This document shows positions 53,501-64,000 of a stretch of DNA of 64,000 bases, one piece after another. Under the pieces are notes generated by a model. The model worked only from the letters and a program-made list of their open reading frames with translations. It searched no databases and was not told where the DNA came from. Both the position numbers and the translations under genes were made by a program. Position 1 is the first letter of the stretch. The number at the start of each line of letters is the position of its first letter. This stretch comes from Cynocephalus volans (lineage: Eukaryota > Chordata > Mammalia > Dermoptera > Cynocephalidae), in NCBI RefSeq assembly GCF_027409185.1, contig NC_084461.1, positions 144,877,001 to 144,941,000 on the forward strand. The letters run 5' to 3'.

Positions 53501-56500
53501 TAATTGAGCCATAAAATAAGAAAGCTTAGAACTGTACTGTTTTATAAAATGAAGAACGTAAAGTCGCTGTTTATTACTTGGGCATCATCAATCATAAAAA
53601 TAAGATTTTCCATTATTAATATAGGAAATCTAAATCTATAGGTAATTCCTTGCACCGTCATCTTATCTTTTTCTTGGGTAAGATTATTAAAACTTAAGTG
53701 ATACGGTTGTTGACGTACTTTGATTAATCTTTGCTCTAACAACTCTAGAATTGAAAACTGCAATACTTAGAGTTGAGGTACTTAGTGAACAGTGATGGTG
53801 ACTAATTTCTTTGAGTGAATTATTTTCAAAAGTAAATAATCCTGGTTTTCCCCCTTAACGTTTTAGGAGGAAGTTAATATTCCCAGCAGGCGGGTTCTGG
53901 TTACTGGTGCCACCGGGCTTCTTGGCAGAGCTGTATACAAAGAATTTCAGCAGAATAATTGGCATGCCGTTGGCTGTGGTTTTAGGAGAGCAAGACCAAA
54001 ATTTGAACAGGTTAATCTTTTGGATTCTGAGGCAGTTCATCACATCATTCATGATTTTCAGGTATGGTTTAGTCTGTTTATTTTAACATATATGAACTAT
54101 ATTAAGAGTTGTCTGGATGATATAGAAAATGTCCTTTCTCTCAAGGAAGTTACTGTACCTGAAAGCTTTAACCTATTAAGCGGCAATATTATATAGTGTA
54201 CTTTTTTTTTTTAGCATGGCAAAGTACATGTAATCCTTTAAAAGGTTAGGTTGACAAAGACAGAAATATGAAGCACTTTATAAAAGCTTATGTTTTTGGA
54301 GTGCCTTTTAAGTTAATACCTTTTTTTAGTGGCTGGCCAGTATGGAGATCCAAACCCTTGATCTTGGTATTATCACAACACCAAGTTCTAACCAACTTAG
54401 CTAACTGGCCAGTCCCTAAGTAACACTGTCTATGCAAATATTTTTTGAATGTTATTTGTAAACTTTACAACACTGCAAAATAGATATTTTCATTCCCATT
54501 TTAGAGCTGAAAAAGCAAGCTCAAAGAGGTTAAATAACTTGTATTTTGATTAAGAACCACAGTTGTCAACACAGGGTTTTATGTTTTTGTCTGATTTATC
54601 AAATTGCTGTTTCCTTTTTAAAGCATATATTAAACCTGGGGGTGGATGAAGGGAAAGGAAATCATGAAAAAACTACATTTAAAATTACAGTGATTTATTC
54701 TTAGTTGAAAGACTGTTGATTTGACAAACATTTTTCTCTATATTAACTTACTCTAAGAAGGCTGTTGTTTCTCTGTTATCTGTTTTGGGTTAAAAATGCA
54801 TCCACGCTTAACTTCCAGCCCCATGTCATAGTACATTGTGCAGCAGAGAGAAGACCAGATGTTGTAGAAAATCAGCCAGATGCTGCTTCTCAACTTAATG
54901 TAGATGCTTCTGGGAATTTAGCAAAGGAAGCAGGTAATGATGACTTTATAAAATCTTTATAAAACATTAAATGGTTGAGTTTTTAAAGATTAAAGTTTAA
55001 TAGATTGCTTATGAGAGAGGTTTTTATATGTCATGAAGAATAAACCATTCTAAATTCCTAAAGAATAATGTGTAAAAATTTAGTAAACTTTCTCTCTCTC
55101 TCTCTCTTTTTTTTTTTTTGGTAGCTGCAATTGGAGCATTTCTCATTTACATTAGCTCAGATTATGTATTTGATGGAACAAATCCACCTTACAGAGAAGA
55201 GGACATACCAACTCCCCTAAATTTGTATGGCAAAACAAAACTAGAAGGAGAAAAGGCTGTCCTGGAGAACAATTTAGGTAAGACATAATCTTTTTAGCCC
55301 CTGATTGTTTTTTGAGGATTTATTTTTGTTTATGATGTTTTCATTTTTTAATTTATTTTATTTTATTGGTTGCTGGCTGGTACGGGAACCAAACCCTTGA
55401 TCTTGGTGTTCTAAAACCTTGCTCTAAATAACTGCACTAATTGGCCACCCCTGTTCATGATATGTTTTTGATTTTTAAGAAATTAGTCAAGAATACAAAT
55501 CATTACAGAAAAATTAGAATGTAGTTAGAAAAGAAAGGAATTTTTTAAATACTAAAGGATAAGTACTTTGTGAATCCTTGTGAGCTTTTTTCACTGTGTG
55601 TATGTATACATTTTTGTATATAGAAAACATTATACAGTGTAAGTTTTTATAATCTACTTTCAGAAATACAGAGCAATATCATATCTCTTAGATCAAGGAA
55701 TTCAGTTATATGTATGGTTTTTCTTTTTTCCTGTGTGTGTTTATGTATACATATACATACGAGTATACATATATGCATAGGAGTATACATATGTAAAAAT
55801 TATGTCCTCGTGGAAAATAAAGCTAAATGAACTTTAAATTATAAGGAATGAAAATTCTCTTAAATGCTACCTCAGGGTGGTAAGAACCAAGTGTGATTGT
55901 ATATGGAAGCATTTTTTGAATATATTTTTTTAAAAGTATGCATGTTGTTTCATAACCTGGTGTTTTCCTCCCACATCTTTGCATTTCAATACATGTGGAG
56001 CCAGCTCTGAGATATCATATAACTACCAGTGGCTACATAGTACTTAATTTAATGATCCCCTGCACTAAAACTACTGTCTTAGAGACTATTATGTCCTTGA
56101 GATCAGCCTCTAGTATTGGATACCCTACTAATGGACACTTAGATGGACATTTAGTTTTTTAGTTTTTTTGTGTTATAAGTTATCCTGCAGAAATCATCAT
56201 TGAATTCATTTCTGTCTCAGTACATTTTGTGCTGCTATAACAGAATGCTACAGGCTAGGTAATTTGTAGAGAACAGAAATGTATTTCTCGAAGTTCTGTA
56301 GGCTGGGAAGTCCAAGAACAAGGCGCCAGCATCTAGTGAGGGCTTTCTTGTTGCATCTTCCAGAGGGGAGGAACGCTGTGTCTCCTCCTATGGCAAAAGA
56401 GCAGAAGGGCCAAAAGGGACAAACTGCCTTTGTCAAGTCCTTTTATAACTGCATTAATCTATTCCTGAGGTTTCTGTCTAAGCAACTCCCAAAAGCCCCT

Positions 56501-58104
56501 ACCTCCTGACACTGTTACATTGGGGATTAAGTTGCAGTGTGAATTTTTGGAGGTGACAAAAACATTCAAGTCATAGCAATATCTATGTTTGCTTGTCTAA
56601 TAATCTAATTTTAAAAGAAAATGTTTGACTTTCAGTTAGTGTTAATTATCCAAAGACTATTGTAAGCAGGGACCAATATAAAAATCTAAGTACCTCAAAA
56701 TTCCTTAATCAATGGCTGTAAGAATCATGTGAACACTCACCCTTCACATTGATTCACCATTTGTTAACATTTTGCCACATTTGTTTTATACATACTTATT
56801 TTTTTTGTGTGGCTGGCCATTACAGGGATCTGAACCCTTGACCTTGGAGTTATAACAATGCACTCTGACCAGTTTTATGTATATACTTTTGCTGAACCCA
56901 TTGGTACTAGTTGAATTTTATTCCAAAATACTTCACCACGTATCTTTTAACAGCAAGGAGGTTCTTTACATAATTAGAATGCAGTTCACACTTGGGAAAT
57001 TTAGCATTACTATAGTACTGTATTTAAATATACGATCTATATAGGAATTTTTTCAATTCTCCAAAAAATGTCTATTGCTTTTATTTTTTAATCTATCAGT
57101 CAATCAAGGATTATTTGTTGCATTTAGTTGTCAGGATAGGTTTTATTTTTAATGATCATAATAATGTAGAAAGTATATATAAAAATATCCCAAATGACAG
57201 AAGACATTTAAGAATGTTTAGAATCACATTTAAATTAGCACATGTTAAATTGACAGTATTATAGGTGAGGTGTGTAATTTTGGCATATTTTTATTGAAAG
57301 GCAAGATTTCCACTTTGGTATTGCTTAAATTCACACACTCTTATTTTACATCAAAACTTAAGAGGCAACCAGGTTTTAAATACTATCTGTTTTTGTTTAT
57401 CTCTAGGAGCTGCTGTTTTGAGAATTCCCGTTTTATATGGGGAAGTTGAAAAGCTTGAGGAAAGTGCTGTGACTGTTATGTTTGATAAAGTTCAGTTTAG
57501 CAACAAGTCAGCGAACATGGACCACTGGCAGCAGAGGTTCCCCACACATGTCAAAGATGTGGCCACTGTATGCCGGCAGCTAGCAGAGAAGAGAATGCTG
57601 GTAAATCCTTGGAAGAAAGGGTTTCTAACCTCTGTCTTAGTGAAGATCTACTTTGTCTTTTCCGTGCTTGAACTTTCATAGCTATACTTGGAGTGTTAAT
57701 CAGTGAAAGTTAAAAGTGCTTTTTTTTAAAACTTAAGAGACCAAACAAAAGTAGTTGACACGTAGTAGACTATATTCATGAAGAATAAAAAGAATATGCT
57801 CTTGTGTTTGAGTTTATTTCTCACATACTATAGACCCTGTCATTTCTTTTATTGCAAGATGATGGAAAACCTATACTTTTTCTCTCTGGGCGACAAAATC
57901 ACCTAATGTCCTTTAAGAAGTTACTCTGATTAAGATATAAATAGTGCCAAAGAAGAATCTGATAGGAATTTATCATTGTAGCTCTTTTAAGAATATTTGT
58001 TTTTGTTCGTTTGTTTAGATATTTTAATAGGAGTTAAACATTTGAAAAAGTTGGCATTAAATAGAATATTCATAAAAAGAAAGAGACTGGTTTAGTTTAC
58101 AATA

Positions 58105-58135
<31 letters not shown>

Positions 58136-59382
58136 TGACCGGTAAGGGGATCTCAACCCTTGGCTTGGTGTTGTCAGCACCGCACTCTACCGAGTGAGCC
58201 ACGGGCCGGCCCTAGTTTACAATATTAATAATAGTATGACTGCAGTTTAATATGTAAAAACTTATATTTATTTTGAATATATGCCAAGGTGATATTTAAG
58301 AATATTTAGCTGATTAGATTATCTTAAAAAATGGTTCTAACTATTGGTTTTTAGTTTCTTAGGATAACTTAAAATACTCATTAAATTGACTTTGTTTCCA
58401 TTCAAATCTCTATCCATTTTTAGAATTTCCACTAATAAAATAAAATGGGAGCCATTTATATCTTTATTAAATCTTAAGGCTAAATTTTAGACATTGCTTT
58501 TTAGTGTTTATCTGGGAATATTTATAGAAATTTGATTTTAGATATATTGTGGAGAGAATTCCAGAAAAGGAGGGTTGCCTTTTAGTACCCGTACCTTGTA
58601 AATTAGCTTTCTTGTCAAATGTATCATTCACTTAACTCAAAAAGTTGAAAATGTTTTAGATTTTTTTGTGTCCTTGTTCTTAGGATCCTTCAATTAAGGG
58701 AACCTTTCACTGGTCTGGCAATGAACAGATGACTAAGTATGAAATGGCATGTGCAATTGCAGATGCCTTCAACCTACCCAGCAGTCACTTAAGACCTGTA
58801 AGTACATGACATTTAAAACTTTCTCACTTTTTGAAAGTCTACATCCATTAATTACTGTAGCGTATATTGCTGACAACATTTTTCTTGTTGTTTTGAACAT
58901 GTTGCATAACTTCATTTCTCAGTATTAATCAAAGTGAACTTTGCTTGTATGTTGGCAGTTTATAGTGCTACTTTTAAATAAATTATTAATTTAATAATTA
59001 TAATTAATAATTAAATTATTTGTAAAGGAGCCTATGAGTATTCGTTACGTTTATAGAATGTGTATTGTCTTGATTGTGGCAGGCATTTTATTTTTCCAGG
59101 AATGATCGAATCAGATTTCTTGCACTACAGGCAAAATGAAATAGAAAATAAAAACCTGAAGAAATAGCCCTCCATTTACTTTTGGGTTTTTGTTTTTATT
59201 TTTCTTTAAAGATTACTGACAGCCCTGTCTTAGGAGCACAGCGTCCACGAAATGCTCAGCTTGACTGTTCCAAATTAGAGACCTTGGGCATTGGCCAGCG
59301 AACACCATTTCGAATTGGAATCAAAGAATCACTATGGCCTTTCCTCATTGACAAGAGATGGAGACAGACAGTCTTTCATTAG
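47466..59382 (+). CDS. MAT2B: MAT2B, methionine adenosyltransferase 2 regulatory subunit beta, main isoform (7 exons, 334 aa)
   Basis: Coding exons: 47466-47528, 53867-54061, 54819-54933, 55125-55277, 57407-57600, 58684-58797, 59212-59382. All are GT-AG, the frame is continuous and the length is 334 aa plus TAG, as in human variant 1. Exon 1 encodes [21 protein letters not shown]. The protein is an extended short-chain dehydrogenase/reductase fold. The dinucleotide-binding glycine motif GATGLLG is at residues 35-41. The family Tyr-Lys pair is in LYGKTK, at Y159 and K163. It ends WRQTVFH. By family knowledge it binds NADP(H) but works as the regulatory subunit of the MAT2A catalytic subunit, tuning S-adenosylmethionine synthesis in the cytosol and nucleus. 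The gene starts in a CpG-rich promoter. A second first exon at 44758 gives the shorter isoform. No disabling change is visible. Confidence 0.96.
47935..48125 (-). repeat. MIR element, minus strand (MAT2B intron 1)
   Basis: Complement blocks ctttaattctcataactgag and attttacagataagaaaact, then gaggcatagagggtaaga. Similar weaker MIR pieces are at 2090-2150, 17450-17550 (plus sense), 21120-21270 (plus sense) and 54470-54590. Confidence 0.6.
49264..49347 (+). mobile_element. tRNA SINE of the GGGCCGGCCCGTGGC type, with 18-bp target duplication
   Basis: Starts gggccggcccgtggcttact and carries gggttaagatccccttac. Flanks AAAAAGCTTCAGCGTTCT (49246-49263) and AAAAAAGTTCAGTGTTCT (49346-49363). The A tail is within the right duplication. 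MAT2B intron 1. Confidence 0.85.
50534..50686 (-). mobile_element. MER5A-type hAT nonautonomous transposon
   Basis: Runs from ttttcaaagtacagtcccc through gttaggaatgcaaattattgggccccacc to gcctgagaaccactg. This matches the reverse complement of MER5A as I know it. Near-palindromic ends are visible. It lies in MAT2B intron 1. Confidence 0.65.
51482..51575. repeat. Repeat copy A, related to 52899-52985
   Basis: ctctcaattggctttattgc, gattctaaaatcaggcaaca and cgttattccataaaatagag match the block at 52899-52985 closely. The unit and its longer continuation to about 52200 look LTR-like; no family is assigned. Confidence 0.5.
52583..52728 (-). mobile_element. 5'-truncated L1 3' end, minus strand, with 12-bp target duplication
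   Basis: The T-rich left end, AT-rich spacer and a purine-rich tract (52665-52725) are the complement of an A-tailed L1 3'UTR. AGAGCAGTTTTT flanks it at 52571-52582 and 52729-52740. No coding part remains. Confidence 0.7.
52899..52985. repeat. Repeat copy B, related to 51482-51575
   Basis: tttcaattggctgcattaca, attctaggattaggcaacac and attattccataagataga correspond to copy A with about 20 percent difference. Same orientation, 1.4 kb apart. Confidence 0.5.
53190..53450 (+). repeat. L1 3'UTR, plus strand (MAT2B intron 1)
   Basis: ggttctagtgttctgtagca, gggtgactatagttaacaac, gatttgatcattacatattg and ccataaatatgtacaattat, then an A-rich end: the classic L1 3'UTR. Confidence 0.8.
54323..54415 (-). 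mobile_element. tRNA SINE, minus strand (MAT2B intron 2)
   Basis: ggctggccagtatggagatc, aacccttgatcttggtatta and cttagctaactggccagtcc. Confidence 0.8.
55346..55452 (-). mobile_element. tRNA SINE, minus strand (MAT2B intron 4)
   Basis: tgctggctggtacgggaacc, aaacccttgatcttggtgtt and ctgcactaattggccacccc. Its tail is a T/A-rich tttatttta stretch. Confidence 0.75.
56213..56578 (-). mobile_element. MaLR (MST/MLT1-type) solo LTR, minus strand
   Basis: On the plus strand tgtctcagtacattttgtgc, tgctataacagaatgctaca, ggctgggaagtccaagaaca and acattggggattaagttgca, ending caagtcatagca, read as the complement of a MaLR LTR. The 5-bp flanks ATTTC (56208-56212) and ATATC (56579-56583) agree at 4 of 5. Noncoding, in MAT2B intron 4. 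Confidence 0.78.
56690..57110 (-). repeat. Antisense L1ME-type 3' fragment
   Basis: The plus strand has gttaacattttgccacattt, attccaaaatacttcaccac and gcagttcacacttggg-like blocks, typical of the complement of an L1ME 3' end. A SINE at 56802-56873 is inserted in it. Confidence 0.55.
56802..56873 (-). mobile_element. tRNA SINE, minus strand, inside an antisense L1 fragment
   Basis: ggctggccattacagggatc and gaacccttgaccttggag. Similar flanks ttttatacatactt and ttttatgtatatactt lie on the two sides, so the target duplication is old. Confidence 0.72.
58107..58212 (-). mobile_element. tRNA SINE, minus strand, perfect 14-bp target duplication
   Basis: Long T run, then gaccggtaaggggatctcaa and gtgagccacgggccggccc. 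TAGTTTACAATATT at 58093-58106 and 58213-58226 is identical, so the insertion is recent. MAT2B intron 5. Confidence 0.9.
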
Positions 59383-60140
59383 TTTGTGTGTTTTGTTTGT
59401 TTGTTTGTTTTTTAATGAAAAGTACGGTATGTGGCACTTTTTAAAGAAAAAAGGAAATAGTTTTGTACGAGTACTCTTTAATTGTGACTTATGATCTTTC
59501 AGGTAAATGATGCTCTTGCACTAGTGAAATTGTGTAAAGAAACTAAAGGGCAATGATGCCTTGTTTGCAGTAATGATTTTTTCTGTTTATCATTTTGTTT
59601 GTTCTGGCTTACCATGGGGTTTGAGCATAATAAATTATGACTCTTAAATATTTGAGAGCCAGGATGAAACAGATCTGCTGTAGACTTCTTTTTGGATGAA
59701 ATGCATTTACTCTCACAACCTCTGTATTTTCAGGTTTTTTGCAATTGTTGATCCTTTTATGTTGATTATTTTAAGTATGTGAAATAGTATGAAAATCATT
59801 GGTGTTCATTATTTGCTTGAGCTCAGATCAAAATGTTCGAAGAAAGAAACTTTATTTTTGCAACTTCACTACGGTTTTTATGCTTGAGATATTTCAACAT
59901 GTTATGTATATCAAAACTTCTACATACAACTTGATGCTGCCTGCTTTTGTAGCAGTGTATGGTGAACACTTGAGGGAGTGTGTGTGTACATGTATTTTTT
60001 TAATATAAATATATAACTGTCCTTTACACTCCATGTTGCTAAGTGATACTTCACATATGTGGTTATACTGATAGTAGTGGGCCTTGTAAGTTTTTGACCG
60101 TTCATGAATAATAATAAATATGTACTGCCAGCATGTAATG
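59383..60140 (+). other. MAT2B: MAT2B 3'UTR with two candidate poly(A) signals
   Basis: It begins with a T/G-rich (tttg)n stretch after TAG. AATAAA occurs at 59629-59634 and again at 60113-60118. The second is followed by a GT-rich stretch and would give a 3'UTR of about 750 nt. Use of both sites would produce two mRNA lengths; this is inference. Confidence 0.55.
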
Positions 60141-61179
60141 CTTGCTTAGTTTTCTTGTATTTACTTCTTTTAAATGTAAGGACCAAACATCTAAACTAAT
60201 TGTTCTTTTATTGCTCTAATTTTTTAAAATTACATTCTTATCATGTAACATCTGATGCATACAAAAGAATAGTTTGTTTATATATATATATATATATATA
60301 AGATATGAAACACAGCAATAAAATGAACATGGTGAGCCCACCACTTGATATCTAGAATGTTACAGATACCATATCTACTTATGCCAGCTGATTGTTTTTT
60401 AACTAACTATAATCTTGTTATACATTTATATAAAATGTTAAGAATGTAGAATATTTGAATGTATTTTCTATATTATGTAATTTTCAGGTAACATCAGCCT
60501 AAACTATATTTTAGTTCCTTAATAAGGAAACCAGAAGGTAGAGAGAGACTTGTATGACTTGTCTTCTATTCAGGGGTCAGTGCAAATCCTGGTTTCAGAT
60601 ATTCTGATTTCACTTTTAGGGTATTCTTTCCCCAGATTATAACATTCGCTCATCAGATACAAAGTATTTGTTTCTAACTTCCTAATTTACTTGAATTTGG
60701 GGTTTAGAGAGGATCAGATTTGGATGATTTGCAATTCCCAGACTATATTATGTTTTGGAATTAATGGAGAATTTTTACTGGTACCTGAGTCCTACTCTGG
60801 ACCCACTAAAATAGAATTTTGGAAATTGAGTCCTGCTAATTTATTTTTAAATATTTCCCAGGTGGTTGTTAGCCTGGCACTTAACGTTTGGCAATTACCA
60901 AATTAAAGCGTTCTATGTTACTACACTTCATATAGTACAAAATTAAAGTTTCAGAGAGTAAAAAATGTTATTCTTCTCTAGTCACCCATTTTCCATCTGT
61001 GGAAAAAAACAGTGTAGATTAGTTTTTTGCATGTTTCTAGAGGCTCTCTGCATATATAACAAAATATTCACACAACATAGGCTACATGTTCGTACTCTCA
61101 CCATCCTGCCTTTATTTACAAAGTAGCATAATACATTTTTTTCACTTGGAATTTGCTTCATATTATAATGAATGTCCTT

Positions 61180-61960
61180 TTTTTAACTATTCATTTTGAA
61201 ATTACAATCGTACAGAAAAGTTGCCATGATAGCGTAAAAAAAACCCAAAAGCCTATATTACCCTTTTTAGGTGCCCCAATTGTGAGTATTTAGCCATTTT
61301 ATCCTATCATTTTGTCTTTCTTTACATACACATGAGATAAATATACTACTTTTTTCTGAACCATTTAAGAGTAAGTTGCAGCCGTGATGCTTCATCACCT
61401 ACTTGGTATGTACACTTCAGTGTATGCTTTCTAAAAATAAGGATGCAGTTCCACATACCCCATAATATAATCATCAAAATCAAGAAATAAACATTGACTC
61501 AATACTATCTAATTTACAGACCACAATTAATTTCATCAGTTGTCCCAGTAACTCTTTTTTTTCTGGTAGCTGGCCGGTATGGGGATTTGAACCCTTGCCC
61601 TTGGTGTTACAACACTGTGCTGTTACCAACTGAGCTAGCTAACCAGCCAGCCCCCCAGAAATATTCTTTGTAGGTTTGTTCAGTCTAGAATTACTCCATG
61701 GTGTTTATCACCACATTGCTTTAGCCTTAATCTGGAACAGTTCCTCAGTCATTAAAATTGTCTTTCATGATCTTGACATCTTTGACATCTATGTATAAGA
61801 AACCATAAGTTCACATTGATACCTCCAATTCCAGTCTTGCTGTACAGGATTTATGTTAGTTTCCTTCTTTCCGTACTTCTCCTTTGTCTGACAGAACGCT
61901 AGTTCGCATTATTCTCAATGTATTTACTCACTTGTTCCACTTATCTTTAAGAACCGTTCT
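61180..61960 (-). repeat. Antisense L1ME-type 3' fragment with SINE insertion
   Basis: gtacagaaaagttgccatga, gagtaagttgcagccgtgat and catcaaaatcaagaaataaac are blocks of the same L1ME complement as at 56.7 kb. The SINE 61555-61652 splits it. Confidence 0.6.
61555..61652 (-). mobile_element. tRNA SINE, minus strand, downstream of MAT2B
   Basis: T-rich start, agctggccggtatggggatt, gaacccttgcccttggtgtt and caactgagctagctaaccag, ending in gccagcccccc. Confidence 0.82.
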
Positions 61961-62199
61961 GATTATACCAAGCAAGTGGTGCCCTGCTTCCCTCCTCACA
62001 CAGGCCTCCATGAACCAGATGAGCATCCCCAGACCCATAGGCCCTGGACCCTGATGTCAGTGACCTTGTAGGCCATTGCACCTGGTCAAAGATTCCCACT
62101 ACCCTCTTCCCCACCAGCCCACCATATCCTGCAGAGTACCAAAAAGAAGGAACTAAGTGTTCTTTGTTTGGCTGCATTTATTCTATTGTATCAATAAGT

Positions 62200-64000
62200 G
62201 AATCACAACTTACATAATCAGTCTATTTTATTTTTACTTCTGATGTATTGAAACTAATAGGTGTATTTTTGATGTACTTTAGATTGTGTGGAATCTTTAA
62301 AGCATGCTTTTAATGAGCCCAACGTGTAAAACATTTCAATCTTGTGAGACTTTCTGTTCTGTGTCACAGATTATACCTATAACTCACAAGTATATGCTAT
62401 AGGCCTCAAATGTATACCAGACTGCAGAATAAGAATTCAGAAAAAAGTCACTACCAAAATAGAAAAACAGCTTGAGATAATGTGCCTGAATGTGTGAGGA
62501 ATGCAATACATCTTAAATTTTTCTTAATCGGACTTTGTTACATGCTTGAAACACTGTCCCCTATGAAGTTACTGGCTTTGATTTCACGTGGGTTTTAATA
62601 CAGAATAGTAATATTTCAGTCACTTTCAAAAGAAAGTAGGAAACATTACAATTGGAGTCTAAGTAAAATCATGCTTTTTAAAAATCATCTCATTAACAGT
62701 AAATATGGCAGTAGGTTTTATTTCAAGTGTGAGCCAGCCATGAGAATTTTTTTACTTGAAGGCAGTATTAAGTATAGTGAGAAGAAGTGATCAAATCTGG
62801 ATTTCATTGTGATTCTACCACGTGCTAGTAGCAATGAAAGCAAGGCCTTTTTAGGGTTAAGTGAAAGGAATATCACCTATTTCACAGCTCATATTGTGGA
62901 AATGTTTAGAACAGATATAAGCAAATGTAGCTATGGACTTAGCAAATGCTAAGGGCTGGGTTTGGGGGAAGGGTGCTGCTCTTGTTACTATCAATACTAC
63001 CTTCACTTCTTTAGTTAGGAATTTTCTCCCATAAATGAAATTACCAGTGGTTCTTATTTTCTTTGTGATTTTAAAAATATTTTCCAGGTTTTCTACAACA
63101 AGCATATTTTAATATTTAGGGAATACATTTTTAAAAATTTCAAAGAAGATAAATTATTTTTGTGACTTGTTTTGCTAATGACTTCTGAAGTTTCTTTTCA
63201 TATTTTGTGACACAGATGGCAAATACTTGAATTTATATGCACATAAATGTATCTCTGGAAATTGGATACATTCAAATTTATGTATTTACTTTCAAATGAT
63301 TTATATGGAAAGATGGCCATGAAATTGCTCCACTCTACCTACAATTGCTTTGCTTTCCATAGTTCCCATCTTGATTCTCATTTTTAACATACATACTACA
63401 TATTATTGAATAATTCCAATTTTTTCTCAATTTGTTCTAGAACTAAAAGAATGTTGCCTTTGAAATGTAAATTTGGTATCAAGGCTTCAAAATGTTTTAA
63501 TGTGAGATGCTAAAACTTACCCAAAGTCAAACACTTTGGCATGTTGGAGTGCTGGAAATAACTTTTTATTCTCCTCATACAATATCACCCTAGGCTCTAT
63601 GTGCTTAGTACACATTGGGTCCTCAGAAAATTGAAAGAGCAAGGATATTTCTGGCTTTCAGAAGTGTCCTTCCACAGTTAGAATTCACCCTGAAACTAGA
63701 GGATGAGGATGGATGATAGAAAAACTACGTAATACATGATATGACACCATATGAGACAATACCATTATTTATTTGGATAAGGTGTCTCTCAGTAGTGTGA
63801 GGTATTGTCATCTTTTATAACGTCAACCCCAAAGCATTCCTAATTTCTGTTAAATGATCCATTACAGCTCTATCATCCATGATCCACTTAAGTCTGCCAA
63901 ACCAAATTAACACAATTACAGATCCATCATCCATGATTTACTTAAGTCTGCCAAACCAAATGAAGTTAATATAATCTCTGGCCTTAGACAGGTTTATCAG
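62200..64000. other. Intergenic DNA downstream of MAT2B
   Basis: AT-rich with no supported gene. A (TA)n run lies earlier at 60277-60300. The GC-richer 61960-62160 piece gives an antisense open frame of 76 codons without recognisable domains. The 54-bp tandem duplication is at the end. Confidence 0.5.
63861..63962. repeat. 54-bp tandem duplication
   Basis: Two units start at 63861 and 63915. Both carry catccatgat, then acttaagtctgccaaaccaa after a short variable stretch. They differ at about five positions. No gene is nearby. Confidence 0.85.

Overview
This is vertebrate, and clearly mammalian, nuclear DNA. It is AT-rich with long introns, GT-AG splice sites, MIR, MER and L1 fossils, and three recognisable genes in the order NUDCD2 (minus) - HMMR (plus) - MAT2B (plus). 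That is the order known from human chromosome 5q34. No Alu is visible. The lineage-specific repeats are many short tRNA-derived SINEs with an A box like 'tagctcagttgg' and a B box like 'gggttcggatcc', plus a young L1 family whose ORF2 3' end resembles primate L1. This fits a colugo (Dermoptera, CYN-type tRNA-Ile SINEs). The assignment is from memory and moderate in confidence; another laurasiatherian or euarchontan mammal is possible.

Layout. 1-1.6 kb: DNA downstream of NUDCD2. 1.68-6.46 kb: NUDCD2, four coding exons on the minus strand, 157 aa, intact. 6.46-7.13 kb: a compact divergent promoter shared with HMMR, carrying five ATTGG (inverted CCAAT) boxes, a GC box, and a TTTAAA/TTTGAA pair placed like a cell-cycle CHR element. 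7.13-37.05 kb: HMMR, 18 coding exons all in frame, but with a TGA in the last exon that removes about 11 C-terminal residues relative to the human protein as I recall it. Intron 11 holds a fairly young, twin-primed (5'-inverted) L1 with a 10-bp target duplication. 37.9-44.6 kb: intergenic and repeat-rich, including an antisense, decayed class III (ERV-L-like) endogenous retrovirus pol region, antisense L1 and an LTR-like insertion. 44.76-59.38 kb: MAT2B with two alternative first exons (44758 and 47466, the second in a CpG-rich promoter) joined to six shared exons. 59.4-64 kb: MAT2B 3'UTR and downstream DNA.

The three genes are functionally separate. NUDCD2 is a CS-domain co-chaperone, HMMR a mitotic spindle and hyaluronan-binding coiled-coil protein, and MAT2B the regulatory subunit of methionine adenosyltransferase II. 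Only NUDCD2 and HMMR share regulatory DNA. I found no sign of a new multi-gene system, CRISPR array or structural RNA gene. The items most worth a second look are the HMMR C-terminal stop, the architecture of the divergent promoter, and the twin-primed L1.
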